Assembly (NCBI RefSeq): GCF_009768885.1
Contig: NZ_WSQA01000005.1
Location: 186,001 to 250,000, forward strand
Reading direction: 5' to 3'
DNA length: 64,000 nt
Origin: Sphingobacterium humi
Lineage (GTDB): Bacteria; Bacteroidota; Bacteroidia; Sphingobacteriales; Sphingobacteriaceae
Shown here: piece by piece, positions 33,303 to 41,322 of the stretch
Numbering within the stretch: position 1 is the stretch's first letter
Layout of the letters: the number at the start of each line of letters is the position of its first letter
Translations under genes and position numbers: made by a program
The notes under the pieces: model-generated
What the model saw: the letters and a program-made list of their open reading frames with translations, nothing else
The model's database searches: none
Told to the model about the DNA's origin: nothing

Positions 33303-34703
33303 ATGATACGCATGGAATTTGCAATGAAAAGAATTTTTCTGAGTTTAGCTATTCTCAGTGCCTGCGCCTATAATGCCATGGCACAAGAAGGCTTAAGTAC
33401 ATTTAAAGAGCCGGTAGAGAAAGCCATTCAATACAACAAGAGTTTAAAAAATGCTGCCTTGGAGAATCAAAAGGTAGCCCTGGATCGCGAAATGGTGAAG
33501 GGCAAACTATTGCCTACGGTTTCGGCCAATGCCATGTATGGCTATATTAACAGTTTAGTTGATGTAGACTTACCGACACAGCAACTGCCGATTACCGGGA
33601 TAAACTTGTTTGAAGGCAGCCAGAAAGCCCGTGTATCCTCTCAGATCGGTATGGCCGGAGTTACAGCTACCCAGGTTATTTTTAGCGGCCTACAAATTAG
33701 CAATGGACAGAAGGCCTTGGCTGAGAAATTTAAAGCGCAGCAATTTTTGCAGGAGGCCGGCTATGATCAGGTGGCGCAAGAAGTGATAATGAGTTTTGAT
33801 CAGTTGATGCTGTTGAATGAGGTGGATGTGCTGATTGCGGATTCGGAAAAACGATTGAATAAGGAGCATTTGAAAGTAGTGCAGGCCATTGCGAACGGCT
33901 TAGCCATTCCTTACGATCGGGATAAATTGAAATTGGCGATTTTAGAATTGGAGAGCAAGAAAGCGGAGCTGGAAAGTAATCGCGAGTTGCTGTATTTTAA
34001 ACTGGAAGAGCTGACAGGGATGCCGGTTGCGGAATTGAAGGCCATTCAGTTTAAGCTGGCGGAAGTTTATTTGGATAAGGAAAGTGCAACGGAAATGAAC
34101 CGCAAGGAATTAAACGCCTTGGAGGCCTCGCAAAAAGCTTATGAATATGTGTTGAAAAAAGAAAAAGGAGCCAAGTTGCCGCAAGTGTTCGGATTTGCCA
34201 ATGTTTCCTACCTCAATGCTTTCGATAACCGCTTAACGGTGAAAGATTTGCCGCATGTAGGTGATTTAAAACTGAAAGGGAATCACATCATGTTTGCCCC
34301 TAATTATGCCGTAGGCTTGGGGGTGAAATGGACTATTTTTGAAGGGAAAACTCATGCTTCGGCAATTGATAAGGCAAAATTGGACCTGCAGATTAACGAT
34401 AATAAATTGGCCGATACCAAGGAGAAGCTTTCGCTATTGCAGCGTAAAACGGTAGTTGATTACGATTTGTCGATGAAAAAGATTCAGGTGAACCAGCAGC
34501 AGGTAGCTATCGCTAAAAACAACCTGCATTTAGCGGCACGCCAGTTTGAGGAAGGCTTAACGGATGTGACCGAACGCCTGGAAGCTGAAAATGAATACTA
34601 TAAACAAACACTGAACTATTATAATCAAATCTTAAATCAACGCACAGCGGCGCTGGAGCTGCTGAAAGCAAATGGTAATTTATATCAAACCGTAACACGA
34701 TAA
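33303..34703 (+). CDS. TolC-family outer-membrane efflux channel (exporter 1)
   Basis: About 466 aa from ATG 33303, which has AAGGA seven bases upstream; ATG 33324 is an alternative. Signal peptide FLSLAILSACAYNAMAQ. Long coiled helices typical of OEP family proteins follow (NKSLKNAALENQKVALDREM, ELESKKAELESNRELLYFKL). The last block, VAIAKNNLHLAARQFEEGLTD, is the classical TolC repeat. It forms the outer-membrane and periplasmic duct for the pump encoded by the next two genes. Gap to the next gene is two bases. Confidence 0.92.
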   Translation: MIRMEFAMKRIFLSLAILSACAYNAMAQEGLSTFKEPVEKAIQYNKSLKNAALENQKVALDREMVKGKLLPTVSANAMYGYINSLVDVDLPTQQLPITGINLFEGSQKARVSSQIGMAGVTATQVIFSGLQISNGQKALAEKFKAQQFLQEAGYDQVAQEVIMSFDQLMLLNEVDVLIADSEKRLNKEHLKVVQAIANGLAIPYDRDKLKLAILELESKKAELESNRELLYFKLEELTGMPVAELKAIQFKLAEVYLDKESATEMNRKELNALEASQKAYEYVLKKEKGAKLPQVFGFANVSYLNAFDNRLTVKDLPHVGDLKLKGNHIMFAPNYAVGLGVKWTIFEGKTHASAIDKAKLDLQINDNKLADTKEKLSLLQRKTVVDYDLSMKKIQVNQQQVAIAKNNLHLAARQFEEGLTDVTERLEAENEYYKQTLNYYNQILNQRTAALELLKANGNLYQTVTR

Positions 34704-34705
34704 TC

Positions 34706-35671
34706 ATGAAAAAACTGACATATATATGCGCTGCTTTGGTTGTTTTGCAAAGCTGCTCATCCAAGGATGCGAATAAACAAATAAAATTGGAAGGGAAAAT
34801 TGAACGGGATCAGTTGGCAGTGACCACGAAGATTCCGGGAAAAATTCAAAAAATATTAGTGGAAGAAGGGCAGCATGTGCAGCGTGGAGATACCTTGTTA
34901 ATCTTGGAGCTTCCGGAAGTTGACGCCAAATCTATTCAGGCGCAAGGGGCATTGGATGCCGCGCAAGCGCAGTATGAAATGGCGGTTAAAGGTGCTACCG
35001 ATGGACAAATGAAACAGCTGCATGCTAAAGTTGCCGGTTTGAAAGAACAGTTTGATTTTGCACAGAAGTCGCTAGATCGGATGAATAACTTATTGCGCGA
35101 CTCCTTGGTTGCGCAACAAAAATACGATGAGGTGTATGCGAAATATCAAGGGGCCAAGAATCAGTACCTCGCTGCGCAAGCTGAATTGGCAGATGTGCAA
35201 CATGGGGCACGGGTAGAGCAACAACGTATGGCCATGGGGCAGAAGGAGCGGGCCTTAGGCGCGGTGAACGAGGTGAATGTGGCAGCGAAAGAACGCTATA
35301 TTCTAGCTCCGCAGGATATGACCATTGAAAATATTAACCTTCGCGTTGGCGAATTGGCCCTGGCTGGTTATAGCCTGGCTTCCGGATATATTGTGGATGG
35401 TACCTATTTTCGGGTGACTGTTCCGGAAAGCAAGGTGAAGGATTTTCAAAAAGGAGCCGTAAAGACCTTGATGCTGCCTTATTTGGAAGGCAAAGAGATT
35501 CAGGCGAAGGTGGAAACCATTAAGTCCTTGAGCTCTTATGCGAACATCAGTACGGCCTATCCGGATTTTGAAGAGCAAGAAACCTTGTTTGAAATCCGCT
35601 TGAAACCCACAGATAACAACGCCAGTAAGGACTTGCTGACTAAAGCGTCCTTTATTGTAAAACAAGACTAA
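34706..35671 (+). CDS. HlyD-family membrane fusion lipoprotein (exporter 1)
   Basis: 321 aa. Lipoprotein signal YICAALVVLQSC with Cys at about residue 17. The biotinyl-lipoyl-like halves are VTTKIPGKIQKILVEEGQHV and APQDMTIENINLRVGELALA, around a coiled coil at about 75-185 (LKEQFDFAQKSLDRMNNLLR). It resembles YhiI-type adaptors that join an inner-membrane ABC-2 permease to TolC. It is flanked by both on the same strand with short gaps. The substrate is not deducible. Confidence 0.9.
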   Translation: MKKLTYICAALVVLQSCSSKDANKQIKLEGKIERDQLAVTTKIPGKIQKILVEEGQHVQRGDTLLILELPEVDAKSIQAQGALDAAQAQYEMAVKGATDGQMKQLHAKVAGLKEQFDFAQKSLDRMNNLLRDSLVAQQKYDEVYAKYQGAKNQYLAAQAELADVQHGARVEQQRMAMGQKERALGAVNEVNVAAKERYILAPQDMTIENINLRVGELALAGYSLASGYIVDGTYFRVTVPESKVKDFQKGAVKTLMLPYLEGKEIQAKVETIKSLSSYANISTAYPDFEEQETLFEIRLKPTDNNASKDLLTKASFIVKQD

Positions 35672-35681
35672 GGAGGAACAG

Positions 35682-36851
35682 ATGAAGAACTTTTTAAGCT
35701 TATTAAAAAGGGAGTTTAGCCTTTTCTTCCAAAACAAGGTGTTGCTGGTTTTATTTCTTGGTGCACCAATTATGTACGGTGTGTTGATTGGTGGGGTATA
35801 TAAAAAAGGAAAAGTGACCAACTTACCTATTATTGTGGTGGATGAGGATAAAAGCCCTCTGAGCAAGCAGTTGATTGATATGTTCAACGAGAGTGAGGTG
35901 ATATATGTGGCGGAGGTGCTGAACGATGCCTTTCAGGCGAAAGACAAGGCTTTGGCGCATGAAGCAACCGTAGTGGTGAATATTCCGCGTAATTTCTCCT
36001 CGGATGTAAATTACAACCGCACGACCGAACTTACCCTGTTTGTAAACGCATCGAATACCCTGACGTCTAACTATGCCATGATGGCGGTTAATGTGGCGGC
36101 AGGAACCATGAAGGCCGGTATTCAGATTAAAGCGCAACAAAAGAAGGGGGTGCCTGAGTTTGTGGCGACCCAACAATACGAGCCTTTTAAAACGACCATC
36201 ATTAAGCAAAATATACGCAGTGGAAACTACTTGTATTTTATGCTGCCGGGGGTATTGCTTACCGTGTTGCAGCAGGTGATGATGTTGGCCTTGGCCTTAA
36301 GCTTTGCGTCGGAGTTTGAAAAGGGAACTTTTAAAGACCTGGTGAATCGCAGTAGCAATGTATTTGTGCTGATTCTGGTGAAAATATTGCCTTATATTTT
36401 GATGTCTATCTTGATTTTGGGCTTGTACTACGGCTATTCCCTGTATTACCGCATGCCGATGCATTTGGACAGCTTGCTGTTTTATGGCTATACCTTCTTG
36501 TTTTTACTGGCTGTGGCCTTTATCGGTATCTTGGTGAGTATTGCCATTCCGAGCCAGTTGAAAGCTACGGAGATCCTGATGGTTATTGCCACGCCAAGCT
36601 TTATATTAAGTGGTTTTACCTGGCCCTTAAGCCAGATGCCGGATTGGATCGTGGGTATTGCAAAGGTGATACCTTTGACGCATTACCTGCAGATCTTTAG
36701 AACCATGATTATTGAGCAGGGGGCAAGCAGCTATGTGCAGTCCTCGGTATGGGGGCTGGCGATTATCGCTATCGTGACCTTCGTCTTATCGGTGATTCTG
36801 TTACAGCTGAAGATTAATAAAGCGAAGAAAAACGTACTTATTACGGAATAG
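35682..36851 (+). CDS. ABC-2 type permease (exporter 1)
   Basis: 389 aa. One N-terminal membrane helix (LVLFLGAPIMYGVLIGGVY), then a large periplasmic domain at about 40-175, then five C-terminal helices including the ABC-2 signature region (MLALALSFASEFEKGTFKDL, TPSFILSGFTWPLSQMPDWI). It matches the YhhJ/YbhR class. A strong AGGAGG ribosome-binding site precedes the start, rare in this window. No ATP-binding protein is encoded next to it, so the ATPase must be supplied from elsewhere or the permease works differently. A terminator follows. Confidence 0.9.
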   Translation: MKNFLSLLKREFSLFFQNKVLLVLFLGAPIMYGVLIGGVYKKGKVTNLPIIVVDEDKSPLSKQLIDMFNESEVIYVAEVLNDAFQAKDKALAHEATVVVNIPRNFSSDVNYNRTTELTLFVNASNTLTSNYAMMAVNVAAGTMKAGIQIKAQQKKGVPEFVATQQYEPFKTTIIKQNIRSGNYLYFMLPGVLLTVLQQVMMLALALSFASEFEKGTFKDLVNRSSNVFVLILVKILPYILMSILILGLYYGYSLYYRMPMHLDSLLFYGYTFLFLLAVAFIGILVSIAIPSQLKATEILMVIATPSFILSGFTWPLSQMPDWIVGIAKVIPLTHYLQIFRTMIIEQGASSYVQSSVWGLAIIAIVTFVLSVILLQLKINKAKKNVLITE

Positions 36852-36859
36852 ATAAACAA

Positions 36860-36887
36860 GGGATCATGTTGCATGGTCCCTTTTTTT
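36860..36887 (+). terminator. Intrinsic terminator after exporter 1
   Basis: Stem GGGATCATG / CATGGTCCC (one T-G pair), loop TTG, seven T residues. It lies at the junction with the convergent HMCES-like gene. Confidence 0.9.
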
Positions 36888-37602
36888 AAAACAGTTCGCC
36901 TTGCTTTTGCTGGCGTATCGCTTCTTGTACATCGGGTCGGTTGGTATCTGCACCACGCGCAGCCGTAACCCGCATGACCTGATGGCTCCCCAATTCGCTA
37001 GCATAGGGCTGGATCAGGGATTGTATTTCTTGCTTCCCCTCAGCAATTAACCAAGCTTCCCGTTTGTCGGCGGGAATAATTAATGGCATCCGTTTTTTCT
37101 CATTATGAATCTCCTCCAGTAACGGATTGGCCGGTGTGGTAATCACCGAGAAAGTGGGGTAGGTTTCGCCCGTTTCCTGGTCTGCAAAGTTCGCATAGAC
37201 TATCCCTAAGGTAAAGATCTGTTGCTGTGGAGCATAGATAAAATAGTTGTCCGTTTCTTTTTGGTTTTTAACTTTATGGGGTTCATAAAACCCTGTGACA
37301 TACAGTAAACCGCGCTGTGAGCTGATGTAATTCTTGTAGGATGCTTTTTCGAAGATGCTTTCCCCTTCTGCATTCAAGGTGTTGGCATATTTGGCGGCGT
37401 CTGCCTCGCTTTTCACCCAGCTTGGAATCAGCTTCCAACGTGCCGCAATAATGGCCTCATCGTCCGTATTCAACGTAACAGGAAGGTACGGGCGGGTAAA
37501 GCCACTGACATGGTAATACACATTTTGATCGTACAATATCTTTTTTTCAGGAAAGGTTTGTTTTAACCCTTCTTTACTTGGGGAGGCCGCGTGGTAGCAC
37601 AT
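36886..37602 (-). CDS. SOS response-associated peptidase / HMCES (YedK) family protein
   Basis: 238 aa. It begins MCYHAASPS; Cys2 is the residue that, after Met removal, forms a covalent thiazolidine link with abasic sites in single-stranded DNA in this family. Other family blocks are ITARWKLIPSW-like (IIAARWKLIPSWVKSEADAA), ARAE-like (NTLNAEGESIFEKASYKNYI), VTGFYEPHK with the conserved Glu, and the EIHNEKKRMPLII segment with the catalytic His. It would shield abasic sites during replication. The start overlaps the end of the upstream membrane-protein gene by 40 bases. Confidence 0.93.
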   Translation of the reverse strand: MCYHAASPSKEGLKQTFPEKKILYDQNVYYHVSGFTRPYLPVTLNTDDEAIIAARWKLIPSWVKSEADAAKYANTLNAEGESIFEKASYKNYISSQRGLLYVTGFYEPHKVKNQKETDNYFIYAPQQQIFTLGIVYANFADQETGETYPTFSVITTPANPLLEEIHNEKKRMPLIIPADKREAWLIAEGKQEIQSLIQPYASELGSHQVMRVTAARGADTNRPDVQEAIRQQKQGELF

Positions 37603-38282
37603 AGGGCTGTTTTAGTTTTTAATAAATGGAAGTTAGTAAAAACTTGATCGAGTGCCAAGTATAACATAAAAGAATACATGATGGTTTCAAAAAGCTTCGG
37701 ATCGAACGCTTGAGAATCGCTTAAGTGTAGGATGGCGTAATAGAGTATAAAAATGGCATATAGGGAATAGATAATAAATCGAATGCGGTTGTTGTTCAGA
37801 ATATCGGGCATCATATGGTTGTTATCCCTGTTTTCTTCGCTTTCTTTTCCAGTAGAAAGCAAGGAATTTATTTGCTTAAGCAAGAAATTGCTGGCGACCG
37901 AAGCTAGGGTAAAAGTTAAGGTAATAAAGGTGAAAAATAAAAGATAAGCATTTGCAGCAGGAAAAATAAGGGGTACTATTTTATAGGTAATAGCTCCTGT
38001 AGCAATGGCTAAATAAACTAAATAGACCAGGGTGTTTGATAGACCTAATATGAAGACGTTGTTTGCTAGGATTAGATTGCCGGGCCATTGTATCCAGCGT
38101 GTTATTGGGGAGCCAGGCCAATTATCACTAAAAATATAGGCAGCTAAATAGCATAGTAGAATGGAATACCATGGGATTTGGAAGATGTTATTAGAAAGCA
38201 GGCTGAATGCTAGAAATAACGCAGTGGCTGCAATGATTGTCCGGATAACTATCTTTTTATTTTTATCTTTTTTCTTCGTCAT
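37563..38282 (-). CDS. Multi-pass membrane protein of unknown function
   Basis: 239 aa with about six or seven hydrophobic segments: IIAATALFLAFSLLSNNIF, YSILLCYLAAYIFS, NNVFILGLSNTLVYLVYLAI, LLFFTFITLTFTLASVAS, FIIYSLYAIFILYYAIL and TIMYSFMLYLALDQVF. The N-terminus is very basic (MTKKKDKNKKIVIR). I recognise no family. Its last 13 codons overlap the HMCES-like gene in another frame, so the two are probably coupled. Base composition is more AT-rich than in its neighbours, which could mean recent acquisition. Confidence 0.72.
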   Translation of the reverse strand: MTKKKDKNKKIVIRTIIAATALFLAFSLLSNNIFQIPWYSILLCYLAAYIFSDNWPGSPITRWIQWPGNLILANNVFILGLSNTLVYLVYLAIATGAITYKIVPLIFPAANAYLLFFTFITLTFTLASVASNFLLKQINSLLSTGKESEENRDNNHMMPDILNNNRIRFIIYSLYAIFILYYAILHLSDSQAFDPKLFETIMYSFMLYLALDQVFTNFHLLKTKTALCATTRPPQVKKG

Positions 38283-38357
38283 GGTGCTGCAGGTTAGGGA
38301 ATATTAAATTTTCCCGTCTAAAATACAGGATAATTAACGTGCAGGCAAAAATGAAAC

Positions 38358-38397
38358 AGCTTAAAAAGAAAAACCGGATGAGGGTCTTCATCCGGTT
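38358..38397 (-). terminator. Intrinsic terminator after the FemAB-like gene
   Basis: Read on the minus strand: stem AACCGGATGA / TCATCCGGTT, 6-base loop, then TTTTCTTTTT. It separates the FemAB-like gene from the membrane-protein gene. Confidence 0.88.
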
Positions 38398-38415
38398 GTA
38401 GGTGCTTTTATAGGG

Positions 38416-39543
38416 CTAGCTTAGATGGTAGCTTTGATTTTTAAACTCCATTGAAGCATAGAACGCATATTTTTCTTTATCTAAAGGGTAGTCCCAGCAG
38501 CCCATTCTATGATAGACCTGACCGCCAAAGCCTGACTTAAAGCGGTATAAGCCGTACATGGGGTGGGAAGGGTCGGCTTGTGGAGAGATGCCGAAGAAGT
38601 CGTATTCGGTACATCCTTTTTCCTTAGCTACCTGCATGGCCTTCCATTGCAGGGCATAAGTGGCCATATAGTTTCTGTTTTCTGTGGCCGAAGCCCCGTA
38701 TAAATAGGTGCCGCGGCTGCCCGTGACCACCAAGAACATAGCGGCAAGGGGCTTATCATCGACTTCCGCAACCAAGAGGTACACATCTGCCGGCGATTGC
38801 GTGTCATTGGCACGTGCCGATAAGACGATGCGGAAATAGTTGATATCGTGTAAGAAGAAGTTGTTGCGCTGCGCCGTTTGCCGATATAGCTCATACCATA
38901 TTTCCAGGCTATCTAATCCTAAGGATTTAATCTGAACACCTTTACGTTTGGAAAGGTTGATGTTATAGCGCGTTTTCGGCTTCATATGACCTAGTAGATC
39001 ATCCTGATCTTTGCTGAGGTCCATAAAGATGGTGTTGGAGGGCAGGATATCGGTATTGGCCTTCTTGAGGTTCCAATGCTCGGTGCTGTAGTTCATCCGG
39101 ATCTCCTGCAAGCGCTTATCTGGCGCGCCAATCCAGTTGCCATGTAAATCATAGCAATCATCATCTTTGGCCCATAACGACTCCCAGGACAGGTCGTAAC
39201 GGATCATGATGCAGTTTGGCGGCAGGTATTGCCGTAAGGCTTCTGATAATTGCTCGAGGAAATAACCTTGCATATCCTCGGCCGGTTCTATCTCGGGGCC
39301 ATAAGGCACATAGGCCAGGCAATGCTCGGCATCGAGCTTTTGCAGAATGATCAGCAGGTCGCCAACAAAGAAGGTTTCCGAAGCATATTGCTCCTGAAAT
39401 AAATCGGCTTCCTTCACCTTAAAGTTAAAGGCGCAGGTTTCAATACCCTGAAGTAGCTTCACCTTCGACCAGTAAGCTGTTTGTTGGATAATGGATGTTT
39501 TGTAAATCTCTTTGATTTCCTTTTCCTGTAAATCTGCAATCAT
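38416..39543 (-). CDS. FemAB/peptidoglycan-bridge-type GNAT aminoacyltransferase
   Basis: 375 aa built of two GNAT-like halves as in FemA/FemX proteins. Recognisable blocks are IIQQTAYWSKVKLLQG at the start, YVPYGPEI, KPKTRYNINLSKRKGVQIKS in the middle, and the C-terminal TYLYGASATENRNYMATYAL followed by GCTEYDFFGISPQAD, which is close to FemX. FemX-type enzymes add amino acids from aminoacyl-tRNA to the peptidoglycan stem peptide. Gram-negative Bacteroidota homologues are common but their acceptor is not established. Single-gene unit with its own terminator. Confidence 0.88.
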   Translation of the reverse strand: MIADLQEKEIKEIYKTSIIQQTAYWSKVKLLQGIETCAFNFKVKEADLFQEQYASETFFVGDLLIILQKLDAEHCLAYVPYGPEIEPAEDMQGYFLEQLSEALRQYLPPNCIMIRYDLSWESLWAKDDDCYDLHGNWIGAPDKRLQEIRMNYSTEHWNLKKANTDILPSNTIFMDLSKDQDDLLGHMKPKTRYNINLSKRKGVQIKSLGLDSLEIWYELYRQTAQRNNFFLHDINYFRIVLSARANDTQSPADVYLLVAEVDDKPLAAMFLVVTGSRGTYLYGASATENRNYMATYALQWKAMQVAKEKGCTEYDFFGISPQADPSHPMYGLYRFKSGFGGQVYHRMGCWDYPLDKEKYAFYASMEFKNQSYHLS

Positions 39544-39732
39544 GATGCTTTGCTTTTGCTATTTCATCGGCAAAGGACTAAAAAACCTATTCCTTTGGCC
39601 AAAAATGGCAAACATAGCCAATTTATCGGAGCTAAACATGACTGGATTGTCACTAAGTTGTTAAAAAGGGAAAGCTTTTCTGGAAAAGGAAGAAAACTGG
39701 CTGGAAATAATAAAAAAGCGGATTTTTGATGC

Positions 39733-39757
39733 AAAAAAAGGAAGATATTAATCTTCC
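39733..39757 (-). terminator. Terminator overlapping the ywbE-family stop codon
   Basis: Minus-strand stem GGAAGAT / ATCTTCC, loop TAAT, then CTTTTTTT-type tail. The TAA in the loop is the stop codon of the upstream gene, so coding sequence and terminator share bases. Confidence 0.78.
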
Positions 39758-39951
39758 TCAATAATTTCTGCTACCCGACCGATTTGCCCATCGGTTAAGC
39801 AAACCTTGATTCCGCGGCTGTGGTAAGGGGAGGAGGTTAAGATGTCTTTTACCTCACCCTCGGTTAAATTGCCGGATCGTTGGTCTTTTTTTAAGATAAT
39901 GTTCACCAGCATGCCTGGTTTTATATTCGCTCTAGTGTTTCCCTCGCTCAT
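39748..39951 (-). CDS. YwbE-family protein (DUF2196)
   Basis: 67 aa. The whole protein fits the YwbE family: NIKPGMLVNIILKKDQRSGN, LTEGEVKDILTSSPYHSRGI, KVCLTDGQIGRVAEI. The fold is expected to be a small beta-barrel similar to KOW or S1-like nucleic-acid binders; the function is unknown. A TAATTTTG promoter box lies about 20 bases upstream and a terminator overlaps the stop codon, making a compact single-gene unit. Confidence 0.9.
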   Translation of the reverse strand: MSEGNTRANIKPGMLVNIILKKDQRSGNLTEGEVKDILTSSPYHSRGIKVCLTDGQIGRVAEIIEED

Positions 39952-39970
39952 GTGTTGTTGTGTTTTTTGT

Positions 39971-39978
39971 CAAAATTA
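39971..39978 (-). promoter_or_regulatory. -7 promoter box TAATTTTG for the YwbE gene
   Basis: An exact TAnnTTTG match on the minus strand, with a leader of about 14-18 bases to ATG 39951. Confidence 0.45.
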
Positions 39979-40048
39979 AAGGAATATTTTCAGATAGTTG
40001 CGTAATCGGTGGGGAAACTTTGCCTTTGCTGTGGATTCTACCGTTTTC

Positions 40049-41320
40049 CTATTCGGCTAGGCTCAAGGAAATGAGATCGAATTGCGCTTGCCAAAGGTCT
40101 TGTTTGGCCTTGATTAATTCGCCATTGGCTTTGTTGTACTCCGATAGCAACAAGCGTCCTTCGGTATAGGCAGCTTTTTGTTGGTCTAGGAGCTGTTGGG
40201 CCAGGTCGAGGATATGCTGCAAACGGACAATCTTCTGCTTGGCCGCAAACACTTTCTTCTCTTTTATGGCCTGCTGCTGTTGCCAGTCGTTCTGCTGCTG
40301 TTGGATTTTGATGCGACTCAGCTTTTCCTGTAAGTTGCTTTTCTGATAGGCAGGGCGATTGCTGATGTAGGCAGATATGGGGAGCTTAAGCCCTATATTG
40401 GCGAAGCTATTGCCATACCAGCGGTCGCTTTCTATAATATTGAATGAATTGCTGAAAAACTGCGTACCGAAATAGGCGTTAAACGTTAAGGTAGGGAGTA
40501 GTTTTTTGCGTAGGTTCTTCAGGTCTACCAGTGCCGAATTCCGGTCGAGTTCCAAGAGTTGAACGGTGTAATCTTGCTCTTGTAGGCTTTCTACATAAGA
40601 TTGGATATCAGCAATGTTAGAGCTTAAGAATTGTAGGTCTTCTTGAGCCAATAGCCCGCGAAACTGAATATCTGCTTCCTGTAATACCGCCCAGGCTTCC
40701 TGCCATTGAATAAGCTTACGTGTCATCTCTTGCTGCGCACTGATGTAATCGGCTTGCTTCTCGCGACCCGCTTCCGCCCGCTGCTTGGAAATTTCCAGAA
40801 TCTGCTGGTAATTGCTGGAATCGGCTATGGCTAATCGGAGTTGTTCGCTGGCCAATACACTAGCCGCATAGGCTTTAATGGCCTCTTTTAACCAATCTTG
40901 TTCCTCTTTTTGAATTTGCAGATTCGTCTTTTCCAGTTCGATGTCCTTGCTGGCCTGATCGGCTTGCTGGGTCGGGTTGAACAAATCCCAGCTTAACTGA
41001 ATGCCGGCTTTACTGTTCCAACGGGTCGCAAATTTTAAAGGTAGAATAGCCCCTTCGTCGGCTTGCGGATCAAAGGCAATCGCTGGAACCGGCGTGGTCG
41101 GGATGATTAGATTGCGCTGCAAATTGGCATCGCCAAAGATTAATGGGATCCGATTGCTGTTTAATTGTTGTTTTTCTGCTTTTTTAATGGCCAATTCCGT
41201 TTGTTTTTCCTGCATACGCAGGCTTTTGTCGCGGTATTGCGCCAGTTCCTCAACCCGTAAGGATTGGCTGTAACCAAGCCAGGGAAGGATAAGGAGGATA
41301 TAGCAGATGATGTATTTCAT
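40049..41320 (-). CDS. TolC-family outer-membrane channel (exporter 2)
   Basis: 423 aa, signal peptide KYIICYILLILPWLGYSQ. Long coiled helices (EKQTELAIKKAEKQQLNSNR, KLSRIKIQQQQNDWQQQQAI) and the terminal TolC-type repeat (AAYTEGRLLLSEYNKANGEL). It is the last gene of a four-gene operon on the minus strand (ATPase, fusion protein, permease, channel), two bases after the permease. It would form the outer-membrane exit for that pump. Confidence 0.9.
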   Translation of the reverse strand: MKYIICYILLILPWLGYSQSLRVEELAQYRDKSLRMQEKQTELAIKKAEKQQLNSNRIPLIFGDANLQRNLIIPTTPVPAIAFDPQADEGAILPLKFATRWNSKAGIQLSWDLFNPTQQADQASKDIELEKTNLQIQKEEQDWLKEAIKAYAASVLASEQLRLAIADSSNYQQILEISKQRAEAGREKQADYISAQQEMTRKLIQWQEAWAVLQEADIQFRGLLAQEDLQFLSSNIADIQSYVESLQEQDYTVQLLELDRNSALVDLKNLRKKLLPTLTFNAYFGTQFFSNSFNIIESDRWYGNSFANIGLKLPISAYISNRPAYQKSNLQEKLSRIKIQQQQNDWQQQQAIKEKKVFAAKQKIVRLQHILDLAQQLLDQQKAAYTEGRLLLSEYNKANGELIKAKQDLWQAQFDLISLSLAE

Positions 41321-41322
41321 AG

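Noticed and set aside
35303-35887. Minus-strand ORF of 194 codons
   Set aside because: It is antisense to both the HlyD and ABC-2 permease genes, crosses their junction and has no family features. It is a shadow of their codon pattern.
39564-39761. Minus-strand ORF of 65 codons
   Set aside because: It overlaps the terminator and end of the YwbE gene and consists of low-complexity hydrophobic sequence from AT-rich intergenic DNA.
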